DNA from: Bradyrhizobium sp.
Lineage (GTDB): Bacteria; Pseudomonadota; Alphaproteobacteria; Rhizobiales; Xanthobacteraceae
DNA: 15,621 nucleotides
Direction: 5' to 3'
NCBI GenBank assembly: GCA_019243075.1
Contig: JAFAUV010000154.1
Span: 1-15,621, forward strand
This document shows, piece after piece, positions 1 through 6,767 of the stretch. The notes under the pieces were generated by a model. That model did no database searches, was not told the DNA's origin, and was given only the letters and a program-made list of their open reading frames with translations. Within the stretch, counting starts at the first letter, position 1. Every line of letters starts with the position of its first letter. Both the position numbers and the translations under genes were made by a program.

Positions 1-1422
1 CGCGTGCAGTCCGACACCCGCGCCCGCATGCTGCGCTCGACCGACCCCTACCTGCGCGACCGCTTGCACGATCTGGAAGATCTCGGCTTCCGCCTGATGC
101 GCCAGCTCGTCGGCCAGGATCACGCGCCCTCGCGCGATTCGCTGCCCGACAATGCCATCGTCATCGCGCGGGCGATGGGACCCGCAGCGCTGCTCGACTA
201 CGACCGCAAGCGGCTGCGCGGCATCGTGCTGGAGGAAGGCACCGCCAATTCCCACGTCTCGATCGTGGCGCGCGCACTCGGCATTCCCGCGGTCGGCGAA
301 GTGCCCAATGCGCCCGGCATCGCCGATCCCGGCGACGCCATCATCGTCGACGGCACCTCGGGCGAGATTTACGTCCGGCCCTCGGCCGAGATCGAATCCG
401 CCTATGCCGAGCGCGTCCGGTTTCGCGCGCGGCGGCAGGCGCAATATCTGGCGCTGCGCGAAAAGCCCTGCGTCACCAAGGACGGCCAGAAGGTCGAGCT
501 GATGATCAATGCGGGGCTCACCATCGACCTGCCGCATATCGACGACACCGGTTCGGCCGGTATCGGCCTGTTCCGCACCGAATTGCAGTTCATGGTGTCG
601 CCGAGCCTGCCGCGCTCGAGCGACCAGCTCGCGCTCTATCGCGCAGTGCTGGACGCCGCCGGGCAAAAGCCCGTCACCTTCCGCACGCTGGATATCGGCG
701 GCGACAAGGCGCTGCCCTATATGGAGACGGTGATCGAGGAGAATCCGGCGCTCGGCTGGCGCGCGATCCGGCTCGGGCTCGACCGGCCGGGTCTGTTGCG
801 CGGCCAGATTCGCGCGCTGCTCCGCGCCGGCGGCGGACGCGCGCTGCGGATCATGTTCCCGATGATCTCCGACGTCGCCGAATTCGACGCCGCCAAGGCG
901 ATCGTCGAGCGCGAGCTGACCTATCTGCGCCAGCATGGCCATGCGCTGCCCGAGCGCATCGATGTCGGGACCATGGTGGAAGTGCCCGCTTTGCTCTACC
1001 AGATGGACGAGCTGTTGAAGCGGGTCGACTTCGTCTCGGTCGGCTCCAACGACCTGTTCCAGTTCCTGTTCGCGGTCGACCGTGGCAATGCCAAGGTCTC
1101 CGAGCGGTTCGACACGCTGTCGGCGCCGATCCTGCGCGCGCTGCGCGACATAGTGCGCAAAGCCAACGCTGCCAGGAAATCCGCTTCGCTCTGCGGCGAG
1201 ATGGCCTCGAAACCGATCGGCGCACTGGCGCTGATCGCGCTCGGCTATCGCTCGCTGTCGCTGTCGGCGACCGGGCACGGTCCGGTGAAGGCAATGATCC
1301 TCGACCTCGACGCCCGGAAGGCCGAGGCGATGATCAACCCGCTGCTGGACAAACCGGCCGGCAGCATCTCGGTGCGGCAGAAGCTGACCGAATTCGCGGA
1401 AGCCGAGGGGCTGACGTTGTAG
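1..1422 (+). CDS. ptsP: PEP-protein phosphotransferase PtsP (enzyme I-Ntr), 3' part, N-terminus off window
   Basis: This is the C-terminal part of enzyme I of the nitrogen PTS, a cytoplasmic protein that autophosphorylates from phosphoenolpyruvate and passes phosphate to NPr. The frame is open at the left edge, so the GTG at position 4 is not taken as a real start; the missing part should hold the GAF domain typical of PtsP. Residues below are counted from that GTG. The phospho-histidine domain shows GTANSHVSIVARALGIPAV with His84. The PEP-binding barrel shows GLFRTE (189-193), FRTLDIGGDK (226-235), FPMISD (285-290), VGSND (346-350) and the active-site Cys397 in SLCGEMA. The gene ends at TAG 1420-1422, 58 bp before prfA. 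The ptsP-prfA-prmC order is common in Rhizobiales. Similarity to the PEP-utilising enzyme family is unmistakable; the assignment to PtsP rather than a sugar-PTS enzyme I rests on context and remembered sequence. Confidence 0.93.
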   Translation, partial: RVQSDTRARMLRSTDPYLRDRLHDLEDLGFRLMRQLVGQDHAPSRDSLPDNAIVIARAMGPAALLDYDRKRLRGIVLEEGTANSHVSIVARALGIPAVGEVPNAPGIADPGDAIIVDGTSGEIYVRPSAEIESAYAERVRFRARRQAQYLALREKPCVTKDGQKVELMINAGLTIDLPHIDDTGSAGIGLFRTELQFMVSPSLPRSSDQLALYRAVLDAAGQKPVTFRTLDIGGDKALPYMETVIEENPALGWRAIRLGLDRPGLLRGQIRALLRAGGGRALRIMFPMISDVAEFDAAKAIVERELTYLRQHGHALPERIDVGTMVEVPALLYQMDELLKRVDFVSVGSNDLFQFLFAVDRGNAKVSERFDTLSAPILRALRDIVRKANAARKSASLCGEMASKPIGALALIALGYRSLSLSATGHGPVKAMILDLDARKAEAMINPLLDKPAGSISVRQKLTEFAEAEGLTL

Positions 1423-1480
1423 CGAGGTTGTCCGAACCCGCTTGCGCCCTTATTTCCCTCTTTTTCGAGAATTTTTTGCA

Positions 1481-2566
1481 ATGTCGACGCTACCCGAAGC
1501 CAAACTGGACGTCCTGCTGGCGCATCATGCTTCGCTGGAAGCGCAGATCCTGGGCCAGCTCCCGTCCGACAAATATGTGCAGATCAGTCGGGAGCTTGCC
1601 GAGCTCAATCCGCTGGTCGATGCGGTGAAGGCCTACCGCTCCGCGGTGAAGGAGCTCGCCGACACCGAGGCGCTGATCGCCGACCCCGCGACCGATGCCG
1701 ATATGCGCGGCATGGCGCAAGCCGAGCGCGAGACGCTGCAGGCGAAGCGCGGCGAATTGGAGCAGCAGATCCGGGTGGCACTGCTGCCCAAGGACGCCAT
1801 GGACGACCGCAACGTGGTGCTGGAAATCCGCGCCGGCACCGGCGGCGACGAGGCCTCGCTGTTCGCGGGCGACCTGTTCCGCATGTATGAGCGGTTTGCC
1901 GGACTTCAGGGCTGGAAGGTCGAGGTGATCTCGGCCAGCGAAGGCACGGTCGGCGGCTACAAGGAAATCATCGCGGAGGTGCAGGGCCGTGGCGCCTTCG
2001 CGAAGCTGAAATTCGAATCCGGCGTGCACCGCGTGCAGCGCGTGCCAGACACGGAGACGCAAGGCCGCATTCACACTTCGGCGGCGACGGTCGCCGTGCT
2101 GCCCGAGGTCGAGGACGTCGACGTCGACGTCAGGAACGAGGACCTTCGGATCGAGACCATGCGCGCGCAAGGCGCCGGCGGGCAGCACGTCAACAAGACG
2201 GAATCGGCGATCCGCATCACCCATCTCCCGACCGGCATTGTCGTGATGATGCAGGACAGCCGCTCGCAGCACAAGAACCGCGCGTCGGCCATGAACATTC
2301 TGCGCTCGCGCATTTATGACGCCGAACGCCAGCGCCAGGATGCGGCGCGCTCGGCCGACCGCAAGGAAAAGGTCGGCTCCGGCGACCGGAGCGAGCGCAT
2401 CCGCACCTATAATTTCCCGCAAGGCCGCGTCACCGACCACCGCATCAACCTGACACTGTACAAATTGCCGCAGGTGATCTCGGGCGAAGCGCTGGGCGAG
2501 CTGATCGACGCGCTGACGACCGAGCACCAGGCGGCCCAGCTCGCCGCCCAGGGCGCGGCGGCGTGA
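1481..2566 (+). CDS. prfA: Peptide chain release factor 1
   Basis: RF1 reads UAA and UAG stop codons in the ribosomal A site and triggers peptide release. The ATG at 1481 gives 361 aa, the normal RF1 length; an in-frame start at 1442 would add 13 unconserved residues. The protein has the coiled helical domain 1 (about 1-105), the domain-2 signature VLEIRAGTGGDEASLF (113-128), a PxT-type stop-recognition motif PDT at 189-191 (E. coli RF1 has PAT), RIHTSAATVAV (196-206) and the catalytic GAGGQHVNKTES with GGQ at 233-235. The PxT tripeptide marks RF1; RF2 has SPF. The Shine-Dalgarno before 1481 is weak (CGAGA about 12 nt upstream). The stop overlaps the start of prmC, whose product methylates Gln235, so the substrate and its modifying enzyme are translationally coupled. 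Confidence 0.97.
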   Translation: MSTLPEAKLDVLLAHHASLEAQILGQLPSDKYVQISRELAELNPLVDAVKAYRSAVKELADTEALIADPATDADMRGMAQAERETLQAKRGELEQQIRVALLPKDAMDDRNVVLEIRAGTGGDEASLFAGDLFRMYERFAGLQGWKVEVISASEGTVGGYKEIIAEVQGRGAFAKLKFESGVHRVQRVPDTETQGRIHTSAATVAVLPEVEDVDVDVRNEDLRIETMRAQGAGGQHVNKTESAIRITHLPTGIVVMMQDSRSQHKNRASAMNILRSRIYDAERQRQDAARSADRKEKVGSGDRSERIRTYNFPQGRVTDHRINLTLYKLPQVISGEALGELIDALTTEHQAAQLAAQGAAA

Positions 2567-3447
2567 GCGGTCGCGCCCCGTTTATGGGAGAAAAGATCGA
2601 GCACGCCCGCCGTACCTTGACCGCGCGGTTCAGGGCCGCGCATATCGAGGCCGCCGAGCTCGATGTACGTGTGCTGATGTGCGCCGCGCTCGGCCTCGAT
2701 CTGAGCGGCCTGATCGCCTCGGCAGCGCGCGGCCTGACCAGGGCGGAGGCCGACCGCCTGCAGGAATTTGCGATTCGGCGGCTTTCCGGCGAGCCGGTGG
2801 CGCGCATCGTCGGCGAGAGAGAATTTTGGGGATTGCCCCTGAAGCTTTCCGCCGCCACGCTGGTGCCGCGGCCGGATACCGAGACCGTGGTCGAGCTCGC
2901 GCTGGAGACGATCCGCCCATCTTTACACTGCGCCGTGCGCATCGGCGATATCGGCACCGGCAGCGGTGCAATCCTGCTCGCGCTGCTGCATGAGGTGGCT
3001 GAAGCGTTCGGCGTCGGCACCGATATCAGCCCGGATGCGCTTCGAACGGCGCGGCGAAATGCCGCCGAGCTCGGGCTGCTGCCGCGCGCGGCGTTTGTCG
3101 TCTGCGACTATGCCGCAGCGCTCGGCGAAGCCTTCGAGCTGATTGTCTCGAATCCACCCTACATCGCCACAGGCGACATCGCGGGTCTCGCCACCGAGGT
3201 CCGCGACCACGACCCGCTGGCGGCGCTCGATGGCGGCGCGGACGGGCTTGACGCCTACCGGGCGTTGATTCCGCAGGCGGCTGCGTTGCTGGCTCCCGGA
3301 GGGGCTTTGGTGGTCGAGGCCGGGCAGGATCAGGCCGAGCCAATCCAGGCCTTGATGGCCGCAGCCGGCCTGATCGTCCGCCACCCCGCAAAAACCGACC
3401 TGGCAGGTGTTCCCCGGGCCGTTTCGGGGCTGAAGAGGCCCCGATAA
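2563..3447 (+). CDS. prmC: Release factor glutamine N5-methyltransferase
   Basis: PrmC (HemK) transfers a methyl group from SAM to the glutamine of the GGQ motif of release factors. The 294-aa frame starts with GTG at 2563, which overlaps the prfA stop as GTGA; an ATG at 2584 (seven codons later) is the alternative, and neither has a strong Shine-Dalgarno. The N-terminal helical domain (about 10-90) contains the family motif SGEPVARIVGEREFWG (75-90) and VPRPDTE (101-107). The Rossmann domain has motif I DIGTGSGAILLAL (129-141), and the substrate-binding tetrapeptide NPPY is at 197-200 within LIVSNPPYIA. EVRDHDPLAALDGGADGLD (212-230) is also characteristic. The length is close to the usual 280-295 aa. 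Transcription very likely comes from upstream of prfA or ptsP, since no promoter space exists between the two genes. Confidence 0.96.
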   Translation: MSGRAPFMGEKIEHARRTLTARFRAAHIEAAELDVRVLMCAALGLDLSGLIASAARGLTRAEADRLQEFAIRRLSGEPVARIVGEREFWGLPLKLSAATLVPRPDTETVVELALETIRPSLHCAVRIGDIGTGSGAILLALLHEVAEAFGVGTDISPDALRTARRNAAELGLLPRAAFVVCDYAAALGEAFELIVSNPPYIATGDIAGLATEVRDHDPLAALDGGADGLDAYRALIPQAAALLAPGGALVVEAGQDQAEPIQALMAAAGLIVRHPAKTDLAGVPRAVSGLKRPR

Positions 3448-3482
3448 AGCCCTATGGAACGGAAAAAACCTCTTGGAATATC

Positions 3483-3507
3483 GCCCGGGAACGACTACGT
3501 TCCGGGC
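3483..3507 (+). terminator. Stem-loop 36 bp after prmC, possible weak terminator
   Basis: The arms GCCCGG(G)AACG and CGTTCCGGGC form a 10-bp stem with one bulged G and an ACTA loop. It lies where a terminator for the ptsP-prfA-prmC unit would be expected. No T-run follows (the next bases are ACAAGATCGG), so it may instead be the first element of a structured RNA, or a Rho-assisted or RNA-stabilising hairpin. Confidence 0.4.
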
Positions 3508-3828
3508 ACAAGATCGGTGCAGGCCCCGTAGGCATTACGGGTGAAAAGCCTTAATTCTCAAAGCGAGAGCCGCGCCGATCATAGGTTCCAAAACGCAGGT
3601 CCGGTCGAGCGCGAAGGCCATACGCAGCGTGCGCCGCCAGTGACCGCAAAGCGGACGAAAGCCTGCTGAATTGCGCCTGAACATTTACGCAAGAGAACTG
3701 AGCTTGTTTCGGCAGGCGAGATGAAGGGTTCGCCGGTGGAAGATGCCGGCGGGTGGGGAACGCGTCTTTGCTGAACGCGACGGTCGATGTCATCGACATG
3801 ACTTGGAGCTGCATCGCGATGCGGCGCG

Positions 3829-3860
3829 TTGACAAAGCGCGCCTGAATGGACGCGACTAA
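3829..3860 (+). promoter_or_regulatory. Possible promoter of the DUF4167 gene
   Basis: A perfect TTGACA lies at 3829-3834, inside the loop of the GGCGCG/CGCGCC dyad (3823-3842). No good -10 follows at 17 bp (CGCGAC); the nearest, GACTAA at 3855-3860, is 20 bp away. If used, it would leave a leader of roughly 40 nt before the ATG at 3906. The -35 match is exact but the -10 is poor, so this is tentative. Confidence 0.3.
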
Positions 3861-3905
3861 CGCCAAATCTTACGGTTTTACTCTGGGCTGGAATAAAGGC
3901 AGGAC

Positions 3906-4667
3906 ATGAGAAACGGTCAAAACAACAAGCGGATGCGCAACCGGAACAACAACAATAACAACAACAACAACCGGCGCGGCCAAAATCCGATGACCCGGGT
4001 GTTCGAATCGAATGGCCCCGACATCAAGATCCGCGGCACGGCCTCTCACATCGCGGAGAAATATCTGCAGCTCGCCCGCGATGCACGCTCGACCGGCGAC
4101 CCGGTCGCCGCCGAAAACTACTACCAGCATGCCGAGCATTATTTTCGCCTGATCGCCGCGGCGCAGGAGCAGTTCCGCCAAAACCAGCCGCAGCAGCAAC
4201 AGCCGCGCCCGGATGACGTGGTCGGCGAGGACGGCGAGGACGATGGCGAGAATTATTCGAGCTTCGGTCAGGAGCCCGGCTTTGTGCCGCAGCAGAATCA
4301 GCCGCAGCCCTATATGCGCGACAATGGTGGACGCGATCATCAGCGCGACAACCAGCAGCCCTATCAGCGCGACAACCAGCAGCCACGCGAGCATCGCGGC
4401 GAGCGCGAGCACCGCTCGCAGCCGCAATATACGCCACAGCCCCAGCCACAACCGACGGGCGCCGAAAATGGCGGCGTCGATCGCCTGCCCTCCTTCATCA
4501 CCGGCCCGCAGCCGCAGATCAGTGGCGGCAACGGCGGCTATGAAGGCAATGGCGGCGGCGAGCGTTTCCCGCGCCGCCGGCGTCGGCCGCACGGCCCGCG
4601 CCCGGAAAACATGGCCCAGCCGGCCGCCGCCGCGCCGGGCGAGGATTTCAATTCCGGGAATGACTAA
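3906..4667 (+). CDS. DUF4167 domain protein, low-complexity Asn/Gln/Arg-rich
   Basis: The 253-aa protein belongs to the alphaproteobacterial DUF4167 family, usually found directly after prmC; its function is not known to me. The start is ATG 3906 with AGGAC three bases upstream. The N-terminus (1-28) is basic and carries nine consecutive Asn residues (14-22). The conserved domain covers about 26-92 and is predicted helical: PMTRVFESNGPDIKIRGTA (28-46) and QHAEHYFRLIAAAQEQF (74-90). The rest is disordered-looking: a Gln/Pro run (91-101), an acidic patch DDVVGEDGEDDGE (103-115), RDNQQP repeats (147-160), a conserved-looking LPSFITG (194-200), and a basic cluster RFPRRRRRPHGPR (220-232). Basic low-complexity sequence of this kind often binds RNA, which would suit a neighbour of translation genes, but that is inference. 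No signal peptide or membrane segment is seen. Confidence 0.9.
   Translation: MRNGQNNKRMRNRNNNNNNNNNRRGQNPMTRVFESNGPDIKIRGTASHIAEKYLQLARDARSTGDPVAAENYYQHAEHYFRLIAAAQEQFRQNQPQQQQPRPDDVVGEDGEDDGENYSSFGQEPGFVPQQNQPQPYMRDNGGRDHQRDNQQPYQRDNQQPREHRGEREHRSQPQYTPQPQPQPTGAENGGVDRLPSFITGPQPQISGGNGGYEGNGGGERFPRRRRRPHGPRPENMAQPAAAAPGEDFNSGND
3945..3971 (+). repeat. AAC trinucleotide repeat (poly-Asn tract)
   Basis: Nine Asn codons in a row, eight AAC and one AAT, form a 27-bp microsatellite inside the DUF4167 gene. Slippage here would change Asn number without shifting the frame. Confidence 0.85.
4341..4384 (+). repeat. 24-bp tandem repeat in the DUF4167 gene
   Basis: A 24-bp unit starting CAGCGCGACAACCAGCAGCC is at 4341-4364. 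A second copy from 4365 is identical for its first 20 bases. It encodes the repeated peptide QRDNQQP. The near-perfect nucleotide identity suggests a recent duplication inside the disordered part. Confidence 0.75.
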
Positions 4668-4682
4668 GGCGCGATCGACGGG

Positions 4683-4718
4683 AAGAAAATAGGGTGGGCA
4701 TGCCCACCCTATTTTCTT
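4683..4718. terminator. Perfect 36-bp palindrome, bidirectional terminator
   Basis: The 18-bp arms are exact complements around the centre GCATGC (4698-4703). Each strand has an A-tract on the 5' side and a T-tract on the 3' side of the GC core AGGGTGGGC. It sits between the end of the DUF4167 gene (4667) and the end of the convergent methyltransferase gene (4724), where one bidirectional intrinsic terminator would serve both. The AGGGTGGGCA core also resembles intergenic repeats I recall from Bradyrhizobium, so it may derive from a repeat. Confidence 0.85.
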
Positions 4719-4723
4719 TCCTA

Positions 4724-5458
4724 TCACCCGCGCGTCGGCGTCGGCAGCAGCACCGGTTTCAGCGCCGGAATGAGTCGCGCGCGCTCGCGCTTTGCCGGGA
4801 TGGCGCGATAGACCTGCTTGGTCGCTTCGACGATATGCACGCCGGCCACCGGCAACGACACGGCGGCACCGACGCGTTCCCACGCCAGCGCCGAGCGCAG
4901 GAACCAGCCGCCGGAGACCGGCGGCACGAACAGCGCCTCGCGCCAGGCCGTCGGCGTGAACCAGGTCTGCCGCAACAATTCCGTGATCTGCGAGCGCGAA
5001 TAGGGCCGGCCGTGCCCGAACGGCGTCTTGTCCGTGCGGGTCCACACCCCGCGGCGGTTCGGGATCACCGCCACCATCCGCCCCGAAGGCGCCAGCACCC
5101 GCCAGACCTCGCGCAGCAAGCCTTCCGGATCGTCGGACATTTCCAGCGCATGCACCAAGAGCACGCGATCGACCGCGGCATCCGGCAGCGGCATGGAAAA
5201 TTCGTCGACGAGGGCGGCCAGCGCCGGCCGGCCGGTGGGCCATTTCAGCACACCCTGTGCCGCCGGCATAAAGGCGATGCAGCGCTCGCTGTCTTCACGA
5301 AAAAGCCCGAGATAAGGCGTGGGATAGCCGATGCCGAGCACGCGCTGGCCCTCAGCACGCGGCCAGCGCTCCCGGATGCCACGGTTGATCAATTGCCGCG
5401 CCACGATGCCGAGGCGCTGCGAATAGAAGTCACGGAGATCGATGACATCGATGCTCAT
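4724..5458 (-). CDS. Class I SAM-dependent methyltransferase (Methyltransf_11-like)
   Basis: The 244-aa protein looks like a small-molecule or quinone-type methyltransferase of the Rossmann class; the substrate is unknown. Motif I is atypical, VLGIGYPTPYLGLF (40-53), where GxGxG is usual. Motif IV is DRVLLVHALEMSDDPEGLL (97-115), followed by LREVWRVLAPSGRMVAVIPNR (115-135), the strand-helix-strand typical of Methyltransf_11. The C-terminal third has FGHGRPYSRSQITELL (147-162) and no membrane segment. The ATG start lies at 5456-5458, with 110 bp to the divergent gloB start. A methyltransferase divergent from gloB is, from memory, a recurring arrangement in Rhizobiales, which hints at a conserved but undefined link. 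The fold is confident; the reaction is not. Confidence 0.85.
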   Translation of the reverse strand: MSIDVIDLRDFYSQRLGIVARQLINRGIRERWPRAEGQRVLGIGYPTPYLGLFREDSERCIAFMPAAQGVLKWPTGRPALAALVDEFSMPLPDAAVDRVLLVHALEMSDDPEGLLREVWRVLAPSGRMVAVIPNRRGVWTRTDKTPFGHGRPYSRSQITELLRQTWFTPTAWREALFVPPVSGGWFLRSALAWERVGAAVSLPVAGVHIVEATKQVYRAIPAKRERARLIPALKPVLLPTPTRG

Positions 5459-5507
5459 GACGCCAATCTAACATGTCCGTTCGAGGCAAGGCGCGCCGAT
5501 TATTGCA

Positions 5508-5536
5508 TTGCCCGAACAACGTTAACGCCATATCTC
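5508..5536 (+). promoter_or_regulatory. Possible gloB promoter
   Basis: TTGCCC at 5508-5513 and TATCTC at 5531-5536 are separated by exactly 17 bp. The expected start of transcription is about 25 nt before the gloB ATG. Both boxes match the sigma-70 type only partly (three or four of six positions). Confidence 0.4.
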
Positions 5537-5568
5537 TGCACGGCCCGCGCAAGTCACGAGGAGACGTC

Positions 5569-6336
5569 ATGGCTGCCGAAATCAGAACCTTCCCCTGCCT
5601 CAGCGACAATTTCGGCTATTTGATCCATGACGGCGCAACCGGCGCGACCGCCTCGATCGATGCGCCGGAAGCCGGGCCCATCATCCAGGCATTGGAGCGC
5701 GAAGGCTGGAAGCTCACCGACATCCTGGTCACGCATCATCATGGCGACCATGTCGGCGGCGTCGCCGAGCTGAAGCGGAAATATGGCTGCCGCGTGGTGG
5801 CCCCGCACGACAAGACCGCGAAAATCGCCGATGTCGATCTGCGCGCCGCCAATGGCGACGTGGTGAAGGTCGGCAATCTGCTGGCGCGCGTGCTGGAAAC
5901 GCCGGGCCACACGCTGGATCATGTCTCCTACGTGTTCGATGCCGAAAAGGCATTGTTTGCCGCCGACACGCTGTTCTCGATCGGCTGCGGGCGCGTGTTC
6001 GAGGGCAACCATCCGATGATGTGGGAGTCGCTGTTGAAGCTCCGCGCGCTGCCGGACGATTTCAGGCTCTATTGCGGCCATGAATATACGGCTGCCAATG
6101 TGAAGTTCGCGCTGAGCGTCGAGCCGGACAATCCGGCGCTGAAGGCACGTGCCGAGGAAGTGACGCGGCTGCGCGCCGACAACAAGCCGACGATACCGTC
6201 TCTCCTCGGCGAGGAGAAAAAGGCAAATGTCTTCCTTCGCGCCGACGATCCCGCCGTCGCCGCCAGGCTGCACATGAAGGGCGCGGCCGCTGCCGACGTG
6301 TTTGGCGAACTGCGCGAACGCAAGAACAAGTCCTGA
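5569..6336 (+). CDS. gloB: Hydroxyacylglutathione hydrolase (glyoxalase II)
   Basis: Glyoxalase II hydrolyses S-D-lactoylglutathione to D-lactate and glutathione, the second step of methylglyoxal detoxification in the cytoplasm. ATG 5569 follows GAGGAGA (5558-5564) at good spacing and gives 255 aa, the usual family length; an in-frame upstream ATG at 5473 adds 32 unconserved residues and is rejected. Metallo-beta-lactamase fold residues are all present: THHHGDH at 55-61 (His56, His58, Asp60, His61), His114 in TPGHT, Asp133 in AADTLF, and His171 in CGHEYT. The C-terminal glutathione-binding helical domain includes LRADNKPTIPSLLGEEKKAN (201-220). The stop overlaps the start of the cupin gene by one base (TGATG), so the two are probably co-transcribed. 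Confidence 0.96.
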   Translation: MAAEIRTFPCLSDNFGYLIHDGATGATASIDAPEAGPIIQALEREGWKLTDILVTHHHGDHVGGVAELKRKYGCRVVAPHDKTAKIADVDLRAANGDVVKVGNLLARVLETPGHTLDHVSYVFDAEKALFAADTLFSIGCGRVFEGNHPMMWESLLKLRALPDDFRLYCGHEYTAANVKFALSVEPDNPALKARAEEVTRLRADNKPTIPSLLGEEKKANVFLRADDPAVAARLHMKGAAAADVFGELRERKNKS

Positions 6337-6767
6337 TGAATTTGACCGCTGCCGATATCGTCGCGCGGCTCGAGCTCAGGCCGCACCCCGAGGGGGGATA
6401 TTATCGCGAGACCTTCCGCGACAAGCGCGTCGACGAAAACGGCCGCGCCCATTCGACCGCGATCTATTTCCTGCTTGCGCGCGGCGACCGCTCGCACTGG
6501 CATCGCGTCGATGCGGTCGAGATTTGGCACTATTACGCCGGCAGCCCGCTGGCCCTGCAGATCGCACATGACGGCTGCGCCCCGCACCTGGTGACGCTCG
6601 GCCCAGATCTGACGGCCGGCCAGCGCCCGCAGGCGATCGTGCCCGCGGAAGCCTGGCAATCGGCTGAGACCACCGGCGACTGGACACTCCTTGGCTGCAC
6701 GGTGGCACCCGGATTCGAATTTGCGGGATTCGAGATGGCAAGTGCGGATTTCGCACCGGCGGGCTAG
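6336..6767 (+). CDS. Cupin family protein, DUF985 (Cupin_5)
   Basis: This 143-aa protein belongs to the DUF985/Cupin_5 family, small single-domain beta-barrel proteins (yeast YML079w is a structural relative) of uncertain function. Family signatures are HPEGGYYRETFR (17-28), STAIYFLL (40-47), SHWHRVDAVEIWHYYAG (53-69) with the histidines at 54, 56 and 65 that could ligate a metal or ligand, and GCTVAPGFEFAGFEMA (120-135). The start ATG at 6336 overlaps the gloB stop as TGATG, giving translational coupling without a separate ribosome binding site. Its stop at 6765-6767 overlaps the end of the convergent EamA gene by four bases. A sugar-related or small-molecule role next to glyoxalase II is possible but unproven. 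Confidence 0.9.
   Translation: MNLTAADIVARLELRPHPEGGYYRETFRDKRVDENGRAHSTAIYFLLARGDRSHWHRVDAVEIWHYYAGSPLALQIAHDGCAPHLVTLGPDLTAGQRPQAIVPAEAWQSAETTGDWTLLGCTVAPGFEFAGFEMASADFAPAG

Larger units (their letters stand above)
3448..3905 (+). other. Non-coding, hairpin-rich 458-bp leader region before the DUF4167 gene
   Basis: No convincing gene lies here; two short frames on the minus strand have no Shine-Dalgarno and no recognisable content. The stretch is unusually rich in small dyads. These include GCCCGG(G)AACG/CGTTCCGGGC at 3483-3507, CCCGTA/TACGGG at 3525-3541, CCGC-AAA-GCGG near 3643, CGCCGG/CCGGCG near 3731, GTCGATG-T-CATCGAC near 3783-3797, the 12-bp palindrome GCATCGCGATGC at 3811-3822, and GGCGCG/CGCGCC at 3823-3842. 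I do not recognise tmRNA, RNase P, 6S RNA or a known riboswitch in it. It could be a long structured 5' leader of the downstream gene, a separate small RNA, or simply GC-rich spacer; the sequence alone does not decide. Confidence 0.5.

Noticed and set aside
1490..2527. 345-aa frame antisense to prfA
   Set aside because: It mirrors a well-conserved RF1 gene; its length comes from high GC at third positions.
3551..3866. Two overlapping minus-strand frames of 94 and 95 aa in the prmC-DUF4167 gap
   Set aside because: No Shine-Dalgarno, atypical composition, no recognisable motif, and two frames compete for the same DNA.
3448..3905. tmRNA, RNase P RNA or 6S RNA in the gap before the DUF4167 gene
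   Set aside because: I searched by eye for the conserved RNase P and tmRNA core sequences and a tag-coding frame and found none.
3870..5243. 457-aa open frame on the minus strand across the DUF4167 gene and the methyltransferase gene
   Set aside because: Its sequence is Ala/Arg/Val-rich without a recognisable domain, it crosses a perfect terminator palindrome, and both strands beneath it are explained by better genes.
5473..5568. 32-residue N-terminal extension of GloB
   Set aside because: A strong GAGGAGA site directly precedes the ATG at 5569, and that start gives the family's normal length.
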